Source: Phylloscopus collybita (taxonomy: Eukaryota; Chordata; Aves; Passeriformes; Phylloscopidae). Taken from it: DNA of 64,000 bases. Position 1 is the first letter of the stretch; every line of letters begins with the position of its first letter. The stretch is taken from positions 13,502,501 to 13,566,500 of the forward strand of contig JAJNNQ010000019.1 of NCBI GenBank assembly GCA_027886175.1. Reading direction: 5' to 3'. The position numbers were made by a program, and so were the translations under genes. The notes beneath the pieces were generated by a model that was given only the letters and a program-made list of their open reading frames with translations, made no database searches and was not told the DNA's origin. Shown here in pieces: positions 25,084 through 34,622 of this stretch.

Positions 25084-25455
25084 TGCAGAATCATTTAGGA
25101 GAAAAACCTTTGAGACCACTGAGTCCAAGAGCCTTGTCAATGATACCAGAGCTCTGAGTGCCACCTCCAGCCCTTCCTGGGACACCTCCAGGGATGGGCA
25201 CCCCAAACCTCCCTGGGCACTTCCAAGGCCTGAGCACCCTTTCCATGGGGAAATTCCTGCTGCTGTCCAAGCTGAGCCTCCCCTGGCCCAGCCTGAGGCC
25301 GTTCCCTCTGCTCCTGTCCCTGTTCCCTGGGAGCAGAGCCTGACCCCCCCGGCTGTCCCCTCCTGGCAGGGAGTTGTGCAGAGCCACAAGGTCCCCCCGG
25401 TTTCTTCTTTTCCAAGCTAAACAACCCCAACTCCCTCAGCCACTTCTCATATAAT
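25084..25455 (-). mobile_element. CR1 LINE fragment, antisense
   Basis: Antisense CR1 starting with the degraded 3' terminus TGCAGAATCATTTAGG and followed by CACCTCCAGGGATGGGCACC, CCTGGGCACTTCCAAGGCC, TGTCCAAGCTGAGCCTCCCC and AAACAACCCCAACTCCCTCA. Its wording differs from the other full-length-style copies, indicating another subfamily or a much older insertion. It is noticeably GC-rich against its AT-rich flanks. Confidence 0.9.
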
Positions 25456-28400
25456 TCACAACTGAACTGGGTCTGGTCCATTCAAGAAAGACCAGAGAGA
25501 GTTTGACACCCATGAGCCACTGCAGAGTGTCTGTGGGTCAGGGTGGAAGGGCTAAAATCTCTTAGGGAGCCAAGGAGAAGCTTCCACAGAAGGGAAAGAG
25601 AAACAACAGCATCCCGAAAAACCCTCCTAAAGAGGCTGGTCTTGGCTCTCACCTGCTGATTGTGCTGGAAGGAAATGCTGCTTCCCCAGTACGCTTTGGA
25701 AAGTACTGGAGAGGGGAGAACGGTCTCTGTTGAGAAGATGCAGCCTTCAGTGTGTTTGGTTGGTTGGTTTTGCCTCCAGAACTTCCCACAGTTCAATATT
25801 CAAATGTCCATTTATTTAACAGTCCACGACCTACAGCTTTTGTTCACGGGGTGTTTTGTCAGCTCAGTTATTGCTCAATTCTTTGTTTTTCACATACTCA
25901 AAAAACATAAATCCCCTTGGTCCGTGGCTGAGAAGAGACTAATTCTGGACCCCTGTTTAGTCTCATCTTTTGCAGTTCCAAAAAGTTTGGGGCCTTCATG
26001 CATTGCTATTTTTGAATAGATGGAAAGGAGAAGGAAGCCAAACAGGTTTGGAATTGCCAAAATGACTGAATATTTCTCTTAACTCTAAAAGAGAAAATTC
26101 CCATGGGAAGAGGAGTTCTGTGTCCCTTGCTGTTGGTGAACAGATGGAAAATGTATCTAGTAGAGGTTTCACTTCCATCAGATTATTTCCTTAGGAACTG
26201 CCATTACTGTGCAGATTAATATTCTTTGATGCTGTGCATTTTTTATATGTGACATCAAAGGTTCCTGCATATCTGTTTGAAATAGTTGAAGGCATTAAAA
26301 GGAAACCAAAATCCACTCCAATTTTATTTTCCAGAAGTATTTCTACAACCAAGAGCTGCATTTTAAAAGCCACTAAGCAGCTGGTTCAACCCAGAATCAC
26401 GATATGCAGTGTGTTAATACGCTTCGTTTCTTCCAATAATATTCTTATTGGTGTAAATCTTTCCAGAGCAAATGAGAGAGCACAGAACCCCACATCCCTT
26501 CCAACCTGAAATAAAAATATGCACAGTATGAAAATATCAGCAATCAATTATTCCCAAACTGGCTTCCATCAGTGGCTGTCCAAACTTATCAGACTGCCTG
26601 AGGACAATTTCCTGCAGAAAACCCAGACTGAACCAAGCGATTACGTGAACGAGTGATGATAATGTGCTTTGAAAGTTAAGCCAGGGGTGATTAAATGTCT
26701 GTGGGTTATAAACAGAATTAAAAGTATTTAGGAAACAAAGCACAGCTCCGAACACAACCAGAGCATAGTGTATCATTAGTGGTTGTAAGCAAAATAGCCC
26801 ATTCATTTGTGGGACAAGATAATGGTTGGATGTGAGAATCTCTCCTGTTTTCTCCACTCTCTAAAACGCCTGCCTGCAATGCCATCAGCGTTTAACGTGC
26901 TCCATGGTGCACTTATATAATTTGTAAATCCAAGTTGCTTCAATGGCCCCTCAAAAGACTCTTTGGAAAATGCCTTTTGGAAAAGGACAGCTCAACATGA
27001 AGAAAATTTGGCTCTTTGCGAAAGGTGCAACACGGGATCATGGTGATACTTGGGAGAAGCCCTTGGGAGCTGGAACTAGAACATATCAGCTCACATTTTG
27101 ATCCATCCACTTGCATCCTATTTCCAGACAATAAAGGATAATAATTCAAGATTTAAACTTTGATAGCTTCAATTGCTTAGCAACAGATTCACCAAACTCA
27201 AATTGTTTCAACTCTGAAATTCAAAGAACTTTTGGAATCTGGAAGACAAATGACACATTCATCTGCCTAATTTCATGATTTCTTTTGCCTTAATTGCAGG
27301 ATAGCAAAGAGGTAAAACCCACTACAGGCAGTCATTGTAGGCTGTGAAAAAGTGAAGGGAATTGACCTTTAGCAAGCTATTGGAAAAAACATTTCTATTT
27401 TGAAATATAAAGGTTTCAGGAAATAATCTTCAGAGTTTGGTGTAGCCATGCAGAGCACAAGGTTTGAATCAACAGGTCCTTATTGTTGTCAAACAGATTT
27501 CCTGATTAGTGTTAAAAAAAACATAATGAAAAAATTCTATTTTGTGCCACTAGATAGAGTCAGTTGGAGCCTGGGGATTTTTGCTATAAATATTGATACG
27601 CCCCCACAATCACTTTTCTGACTCATTCGCTTTCTCTTTCCTGTTCCCCTCTTTGGCTCCGGTTTTCACGCTAACGTTACACTTCTTACTCACCAAGTGT
27701 TACAGTCACTGCTGCCTTCAGCACAGCGATAAAAGCCTTCCTTCCAAACCCGTGGAGGGAAAGCACAGTCTGACAGATCACCTTTTATTTATCCTGCCTG
27801 CTTGGAAAGCCACCTGCCTTGGCAGCCAGGCTTGTACTGAGGCAGCACCTGAGCTGCAAGGCTGGGGAGAAGCTCCCCCTCCCTCCTAATGTGGGGGTAT
27901 GGTTGGCACTGGGTTTGTTGGGAGGTTTCCCCTTCCCTCTTCTCCTCCTGTCCCTCCACAGCCTTGTGCAAGTGCTGTTGGAATGGCCAGATGGAAAGAT
28001 TTCCATGTGGCAGAGTTTGTCTTTTCTTCCTCTCTAAAACAGGATGCTCTAAAAAGGCCCAGAAATAAATCCCAAAGAAGCCACCAGAGCTTTCCCACAG
28101 GTGTTGGAACAGGACAAAGCTCTGTGGAAAATAAATTTTTAAATGTGGATTCAATGACCCTGCTTGTGACCAAAGGCTGAGCCAGCTGAGGCATGGAAAG
28201 GTGGGACCAATTCTTGGGAAAAAGGCATACATGGATCTCACAGGGTGCTGTGGCTGGTGACATTTGGAGGTCTGCAAAACCAGTGGCCACTCACTTGTCT
28301 TTTCCAACTTTAAATTTACCCTGCAAGTTTCCAAGGTGCTTCAGCTGATGTCACCATTTTGTGGGAGATGTGAATTACCAGTCTTGGCTTTCTGCCTTCC

Positions 28401-28669
28401 TTCGAGTCTGATTCCAGGTTTGCTGAGATAAATTCTTGTCACTTCTGTGCTGAAGAACTGTGTTCTTCACCAGTTTTCAACCAGGGTGGTGTTGTCACCT
28501 TACATCTCAAAATACTTTGTTTAATTAATAACATTTTTTGATGGATGTTCTTCAAGGAAACCCAGATTCCCTTATCACCTGATTTTTCCCTTTCATTCAT
28601 TAGCCAGGTAAGTTCCCTGGACTAAATAAGCAGCATTCTCCAACAAACAGCCATTTTGTTTCATTTGTA
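25456..28669. other. Single-copy DNA with a CpG-retaining AT-rich block
   Basis: No transposon or exon recognised. The part from 26190 to 26930 is AT-rich but keeps CpGs in contexts such as AATACGCTTCG, ATTACGTGAACGAG and CAGCGTTTAACGTG. The part from 27780 to 28060 is GC-richer with overlapping open frames on both strands that do not look coding. Confidence 0.45.
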
Positions 28670-29011
28670 ACTCATTTTTCTGGTAGTTTTATTGTTTTAT
28701 CTCTTTCCATATTTTCAATCAACTTTTTTTGTAAACTAATTCAAACTCTATTATAAAAAATCCTGTAATCAAGGCCTTCCCCTTCAAAAGAAAGTTACAG
28801 CTCTTGTGTACACTTTCCAGTTTCAGCATTTTTACTGACATTGTCATTAACTCTTTTTCAAGATCCTTCAAATCTCTTGCATGAATAATCTCTGGTTTAA
28901 TGACCCCTGCCTGGTCTTTAACCAATTTATGTCAGTAACTGCCCCAGGCCTTTTCAGTTTATTACCTTGCTTCAATTGCTTTAGTAAAGCATTTATCTCT
29001 GCTAGTGAAGA
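28670..29011 (-). pseudogene. Decayed coiled-coil-type reading frame, possible retroelement remnant
   Basis: Three consecutive minus-strand frames each look protein-like and hand over to one another. Frame 1 (29011 to 28868) has a leucine/lysine/glutamine-rich stretch and ends at TGA. Frame 2 (28925 to 28719) carries a charged heptad-like segment containing KDLEKELMTMSVKMLKLE. Frame 3 (about 28725 to 28670) continues with ENMERDKTIKLPEK before a stop. The pattern suggests one old coding segment broken by two frameshifts and a stop. The lysine/glutamate-rich coiled-coil character could suit a retroviral Gag-like or other structural protein, but I do not recognise the family. It lies directly beside a sense CR1 (29026). 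Chance composition is the alternative. Confidence 0.3.
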
Positions 29012-29025
29012 GACTCTTTAATTCT

Positions 29026-29238
29026 AGATTCTATATTAGGAAGAAATTTGTCACTGTAAGACACTGGCACAGATTTCCCAGAGAAGATGTGAATTCCCCA
29101 TCTCTGGAAGTGTCCAAGACCAGGTTGGATGGGGCTTGGAGCAACCTGGGATAGTGGAAGGTGTCCCTGCACATGGCAGGAGGTGGAACATGACGATCTT
29201 TAAGATCTCTTCCAACCCAAACCATTCTATGATTCATT
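29026..29238 (+). mobile_element. CR1 LINE 3' fragment, sense
   Basis: Short CR1 3' end: TATTAGGAAGAAATTTGTCAC, GACACTGGCACAGATTTCCC, GGAAGTGTCCAAGACCAGG, GTGGAAGGTGTCCCTGCAC and TTCCAACCCAAACCATTCTA followed by TGATTC. The terminus is almost complete, while the body is truncated. Confidence 0.93.
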
Positions 29239-29575
29239 TCATAAATAAAAAGAAAGGATGGCTTTGCTTTAAATTGAGGTGTTATTGTCTGTTCTTGGAA
29301 TTTAAAAAGAGTTTAAAAATAAGGCAAGAGCCTCTCCAAAATGAGATGTTAAGATATTCAAACACAGCTGACAATCGAATCAACCGCTCGCAGTCTTGAA
29401 AGCAGGCAAGGTTTCCTTCCCAAAAGTGTGGCTGTAGAGATGGAATCACTGCAGGCTGTGCTGGGCCAGGCTTGAGAAATGTTTTACCATTCCCCCTTGA
29501 TCCCTGGCTCCAGGTGAATTTATGACTAACAACACCACCCCTGCCCCACACTAATTGCTGTATATCATTAATTAT
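29239..29575. other. Spacer between oppositely oriented CR1 pieces
   Basis: Nothing recognised. The two flanking CR1 pieces point in opposite directions and represent different parts of the element. Confidence 0.5.
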
Positions 29576-29790
29576 CCTTCCTCCTAATATCCAATCTAAA
29601 CCTGTCAGTGTGAAGCTATTCCCCCTTGTCCTGCCCCTCCAGTCCCTTGTAAAGTCTCCATCTTTCTTGTAGCTCCTTCAGGCACTGGAAGGCCACATTT
29701 AGGTCACCCCAAAGCTGCTCCAGGCTGAACAATCCCAATTCTCCCAACTTTTCCTTCCTCAGAGGAGAGGTGCTCCATGATCCCCCTTGG
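29576..29790 (-). mobile_element. CR1 LINE fragment, antisense, lacking the 3' terminus
   Basis: Antisense CR1: CTTCCTCCTAATATCCAATC, CCCCCTTGTCCTGCCCCTCC, CTTTCTTGTAGCTCCTTCAG, GCTGCTCCAGGCTGAACAAT and GGAGAGGTGCTCCATGA. The 3'-most ~180 bp of CR1 (the GTCCCTGCCCATGG block and the octamers) is missing. Similarity fades after about 29790. Confidence 0.88.
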
Positions 29791-30489
29791 GCTGTGAGCA
29801 CCCCAACACATGAGGGACAGAGTCTGCCCCAGTCTGACCAGTGGCTGCTCATCCCCTTTCCCATGGGCATCTCTGCAGGGAGAGCAGGACATCCAAAATC
29901 TGCTGCTCCCCAGGCAAGGCAGGGATGAGGCAGGAAAGGGAAGAAACCAGAGGACATCTGGGCATGTTCCTGCCCTCCTCCTGCCTTTGTTTTCCCTGCT
30001 CCTCAACTATAAATAGAGATGCCAATCTCCAGAGCTGTCAATCCAACACCCTCCACCCTCATGAAGGTAACGTTTAAAAAGTGACACAGATTGAACATGT
30101 GAAATGCTCTTTAATTTTCATGTAAATTCCATCTCTGCTCTCCTGAGTCTGGAGGTGTCCAAAATTTCAGAAGCAGAAAATAGAAGACTTTAAAAGAAAC
30201 ACTGAGCTATTTGCCAGCTTCCCTGTATAAAACTGCATTTAAATGTGCAGTGTTCTGAGTCTTCAAATACTGGGCTTTAAATTCTCTTTTTTTTTTTTTT
30301 TTTTTCATGCTCTGCTGCTCGTGATTTGGGTGTCAATAAGTTGAGCTGTTTGTTGTCCGAGCACTTTTGCTTTCTGTTTTGCAGAGTGAGTGATATCCTT
30401 GTACCAAGCAGCTCCACCACTCCCTGTGTTTGCCAGCTCACCAGTTGATTACTGGTCCTGGCCCTCAGCTCACTGGGTTCTGCCAGACT
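29791..30489. other. Single-copy DNA with a T19 run
   Basis: A T19 homopolymer lies at 30287-30305. Otherwise no repeat or exon is recognised. Confidence 0.5.
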
Positions 30490-30558
30490 GGTTACTGTGA
30501 AGGTGGTGAGGCCCGTGGCACAGGCTGCCCAGAGAAGTTGTGGACTTCTCCATCCCTG
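30490..30558 (+). mobile_element. CR1 LINE, left part, split by an LTR
   Basis: GTTACTGTGAAGGTGGTGAG then GGCACAGGCTGCCCAGAGAA then TGGACTTCTCCATCCCTG. It stops in the middle of the usual CR1 phrase CATCCCTGGAAGTGTCCAAG, and the missing continuation resumes at 31110. The last four bases, CCTG (30555-30558), are the duplicated target. Confidence 0.9.
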
Positions 30559-31109
30559 TGTGAAAAACGACGTTTCACCTTTTTATATTAATTTATAAGT
30601 TTAATAAAAATAAAATAAAATAGAATAAAAATAGACAATTAAGGAGACAGAATAAGGTAGCTCTCAGCTGAGGGTGCAAAGCAACACACCCCCCATTCTA
30701 AATTCTTTGGTATTTATCAGTCTTGGTGTTACATATTCAAGAAGAGACTAATGCATATTTAAACATCTGTTTTCTTTATCTGTTTCAAAGGTCCCCAAAA
30801 CTGCAGTTCCTTTATCTGTGCATGGCACCTTCTAGCTGGGTTAGGTGTCATAAATCCTTCTTGACCATAGAAGTTTCTTGTTCTTTATCTTTCACAAGAA
30901 TGCAGGATGGGTCTTCTGGTTTTTATCTTGTTAGAGGTTACAAAAAATCTACAAACCATCTCTACGTTGTTACCATTAAGAAATATACCGTCATTACATT
31001 TTTAAATTCTAAAAATAAAAGGAAATACAGTATTACTTCCTTACATTAGATGTGTAACACTCATTCCAATATTTGCGAAAAGCCAACTCTAAAATATGCA
31101 TTTTTAACA
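30559..31109 (-). mobile_element. Solo LTR nested inside a CR1
   Basis: A 551-bp block interrupts a CR1 and is flanked by the 4-bp duplication CCTG (30555-30558 and 31110-31113). It begins TGTGAAAAACG and ends CATTTTTAACA, so it has TG...CA ends and imperfect terminal inverted repeats (9 of 11 positions). These are the hallmarks of an LTR left after recombination of a retrovirus. A 4-bp target duplication is usual for class I (gammaretrovirus-like) elements. Orientation is inferred as minus from an ATTAAA-type signal close to that end and is not certain. The 108-codon open frame inside has no recognisable product. The element is younger than the CR1 it interrupts. Confidence 0.85.
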
Positions 31110-31244
31110 CCTGGAAGTGTCCAAGGCCAGGTTGGACAGGGCTTGGAGCAACCTGGGACAGTGGAAGGTGTCCCTGCCCATGGTGAAGGCCTGGAACAAG
31201 ATGATCTTTAAGATCCCTTCCAACCCAAACCATTCTGTGATTCT
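31110..31244 (+). mobile_element. CR1 LINE, right part, split by an LTR
   Basis: Continuation of the CR1 begun at 30490: CCTGGAAGTGTCCAAGGCC, TTGGAGCAACCTGGGACAGT, GTGTCCCTGCCCATGGTG and TTCCAACCCAAACCATTCTG followed by TGATTCT. Without the LTR and one CCTG, the two halves form a continuous CR1 of about 200 bp. Confidence 0.93.
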
Positions 31245-33433
31245 CTGCAACCCAGCTGAGGTCTGAGTTGGGAAATTTGCTGAAATATTGTTTCAAAGTG
31301 CTTATTTTGCCATATTTTAAGAGAACAGGCACTGGGTACTGTATGAAAATCAGCTGATGCCCCTCTTCCAAGCGCTCGTGTCACAGCTCTGATCCTGTAA
31401 AGTCCTCTGCCTGTCTCACCTCAGCTGACATCGCTGCAGCAAAACTGTACTTAGGAGCACTTAGAAGAGATGCAAGAGATCTCAGCAGGGTTTAGCACTT
31501 CATTCACATACTTCTGGTTTAAAAAAAAAAAAAAAAAAATTGCACCTGAGAGTGAAAAGATCAAGGCAGAGCCAGGCCCTGAGTGCCTGCAGGCAGAGCA
31601 GCAGAGACGTGCCAGACTTATTAGAGGTCCCTCTCAGGTTTCCAAAAATGAAGATGAAAACCCATCCTTTTATCAGCCCTGAGATATATTTTTTTTCATC
31701 CTTTAGGATCTCCTGCTGTGCACACACACACTTTGCCTGGGTCCACTGGCAAAGGGGGTTATGAACACAGTGTCCCAAGTTATCCTTAATTTTTGCTCCT
31801 GGCTTAGAGAAATATTGAAATAAGATTAAGGCTGCTTCCAGTCAACTGAGGATCTGCTTCATTCTGGAATAATGAAAGGTGAAACTTCTTACACCTGCTC
31901 AGAAGAATGAAACAAAGAGGAGGAGTGGACTAAGCCTTGTGTTTGATTATGGGATGCACCAGGGAACACAGAGATAAAGCAGAACTCTGCAGGCTGATGT
32001 GTTTTCCCCCCTGTTCTTCCGCATTTGAATACAGAAGGCATTCCCTCTTTGAAGTTTATTGCTGGATTTTCAGTGAGACACAGAGGATGTGTGAATTTTG
32101 ATGTGGCAGGGCAGCTTTGGGGCTGTTACTGGGGGGAATGGGGCTGGTGAATCCATTCAGGGAGATGATTCCAACCTTTCTCCAATGGCAGCTGATGTGC
32201 AGCTTCTTTTCCACATCATGCTCAACACTGGGGGGCTCCTCTGGGGTTTTCAACTTACCTAAGGGGGCTTTGAAATAAAAAGGTCTTGCAGTGAATTCTG
32301 TCCTTTTTTTTTTTCTTTTTTTTTTCTTTTTTTTTTTCTGGCTGCAAACTACGAGTGAGAAGATTATCTTAAATCTCTGAGGTTTTTTTTGGTCTTTGCC
32401 TACATTAATTGAATGATTTCTGGAAGCAGGTTGGGTTTGTGACACCCTGTAATGATCCTTAACTGACGTATGATATCAGGTGGTAAAACACTGCTCTTCT
32501 TCCTGCACATTATACTCACAGAGTGTATTTTTCTCATTTAAATGGATTTATAAATATGCAGAAAAGCTTTCCTGGGGAATATCATACCATCCTAATTTTA
32601 CTTTCGTTGAATGATGTCCAATCTCTGCTTAAAATTTCCTGTGCTGATGAGTATTCCAGCTGGCAAACTAGAGCAGTCAGAGTAAATTCATTTCAAAGTG
32701 CAAATTAATATTTGCCAAGATGCACTCACTCTTTGCAGCATTCAATCAGCTCTCCCTGAAGCATAATGGGTGGAGAGAGTGAAATGGATGAGATACCTAT
32801 TGCAATTCACATTAATGTTACTAATGGGAGTCCTAAATGAGAGCTGGATCAGGCACTAGATAAATTCATATATCTCTCTAGTACTTAATTAATCAGTCAC
32901 TTTATCAGTAATTATGAATACAGCATTTCTGATCTTCAGGAAAAGCTCATCCCTCTCCCAGAAGCCATGCACAGATCTGATTTTCATGGCTGAGAAGTGA
33001 ACATTTATGAGTTGCTCACTACAATTCTGTTTGGTTTGTGGTGTTTTTTTTTTTTTTAAATATTGTGTGGCGTTTTGTTTTGTGATTTTATTTTTGTTTT
33101 ACCCAACTGAAAAAATTTCTTGCTTTTTTCTTGTTTTACTAAATGAGCATTTCCATAGAAAGGACATATTCCCACTGGAGAATTTATGTGAAAGCAGCCT
33201 TTTAATCACCTTTTGTCAGAACTGTTTAAAATATCATCCAACCATTTGCTGAATTTGTACATGCTGAGAATCATGAATCACTAGAAATGTTTGTGTCCGG
33301 ATGTTTTGAGATTGCATTAATTTATTATATCTAAGCCTGATTTTTATACTGGGATTTCATCAGATGGTTTAGGGGGAAATTTCAACATTAGTGACAGATT
33401 CTTTACAAAGAGTTTGTTTTGTCATTTGGGACA
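31245..33433. other. Single-copy DNA with A19 and T-rich runs
   Basis: A19 lies at 31521-31539 and an interrupted T tract at 32304-32338. The part from 32500 to 32960 is AT-rich, repeat-free and dense in TAAT/ATTA words, compatible with a regulatory or conserved noncoding element but unproven. No exon recognised. Confidence 0.45.
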
Positions 33434-33498
33434 AATTATTTCTCTTCTTCATCCAGTAGAACATCCCCTGTTCTACTGGATGAAGAAGAGAAATAATT
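33434..33498. repeat. Perfect inverted repeat, 30-bp arms, 5-nt loop
   Basis: Left arm 33434-33463, loop TCCCC 33464-33468, right arm 33469-33498. The arms are exact reverse complements over all 30 bp and the match ends abruptly at both outer edges. Such a flawless, isolated palindrome is typical of a recent template-switch during replication. A microRNA precursor is less likely, since those have larger loops and mismatches. Repeat-free sequence flanks it. Confidence 0.97.
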
Positions 33499-34605
33499 CC
33501 TCAGTACAATGTGCAAATGCTGTCACCTCTACCGTCTCAGGTGCTTGGTTAAGTTGTAACTCATGTGGAGAAAGAACGGCCCCAAACACTGATATTTTGA
33601 TTTATCCTTGAAATTAAGAGGTAAAGGCTGTGCAGGAACCTGCCAGTACTGTGGTAGTGGGACCTGTCAAAAAGCAATGTGGGCAACAAGGGCACGAGGA
33701 ACACGTTTGGGTTTCAGCCCAAATGCTGCTGAGGTGCTTCAGTCCCACTGTGGCTCTGGGTGAACTTAAGGTTTGGAGGACTCAAAACAAGATTTGTCTT
33801 GGGGAGATCTTGGTCTTGAAGCAAAGTTTGTGTGCTGGTGCTTCGTCTTCCTGTGGTGATTACATTGAGAGCCTTGAGGGAAGGAAGAATGAAGAAGTTG
33901 GGCAGCTTGGAATTGTTTCTTTTTCTGGGAGAGAGGTTGGGAATGGAGCAAATGAGCTTGAATGCTCATGGAAAAATTGATCTGTGGAACTGATGGTCTT
34001 TTCAGCTTTTAAGTCTGCATCTTCTTCATCAAGATATCACACCATGAAAACCCTGAATGTAGCAAGGCCAAGATAATTAATTTTTAGGGTTTTGCTTCTG
34101 TGGTGTGAGATTGTGGGGAGATTTTTAGCAGCGGCTTCATCTTGGTTGATTTATTCTGCAGATCTGTGCTGGTCTTTGTTGTGGTGGGGTATAAATCAAG
34201 AGCAAGAAACCCAGGAAGGAGTGGATTACAATGTATTGGATTAAACTCAGAGCTTGTCATCAGTAACTCTCTCTTTGTGGGTGATTAGTGGAGAATTAAA
34301 TTACCCATGTGGATAATTTGAATAAACATTCTGGGAGCTGGCAAACTGACATTTTTGGTTTGGCATTATTTTTCCTTTCATTTTTTTCTCTCTTTTCTAA
34401 CTTTAGTATGCATTATTCACTTACAAAGATGGCTGTATTTTCAGTAAAAAATATGTATTTTCGAAAAAAGTAGAAAGAATTCAAATATTTGTTTCATTTG
34501 AAAACTGGCATATTTGCTGTTTTTTTCCTAAACCTTCTGTAGAGTCATCTCAGTTTCAAACTCTTCAAATATATTAAAAAGATTGAACTTAAGGAAGCTA
34601 GCAGG
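33499..34605. other. Single-copy noncoding DNA
   Basis: Contains a 116-codon open frame (33630-33980) with no defendable homology. No repeat family recognised. Confidence 0.45.
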
Positions 34606-34622
34606 ATATATATATATATATA
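34606..34622. repeat. (AT)n microsatellite
   Basis: Alternating A/T dinucleotides, about eight units, in AT-rich surroundings. Confidence 0.9.

Noticed and set aside
30723..31049. 108-codon frame inside the nested LTR
   Set aside because: It is contained within a noncoding LTR and has no recognised domain.
33434..33498. MicroRNA precursor reading of the palindrome
   Set aside because: A fully perfect 30-bp stem with only a 5-nt loop lacks the bulges and larger terminal loop expected of a microRNA hairpin. A template-switch origin is simpler.
33600..33720. Cysteine-rich translation resembling a retroviral zinc knuckle (CQYCGSGTCQKAMW)
   Set aside because: The histidine and final cysteine of a CCHC knuckle are absent, spacing is off, and no flanking Gag-like sequence is seen.
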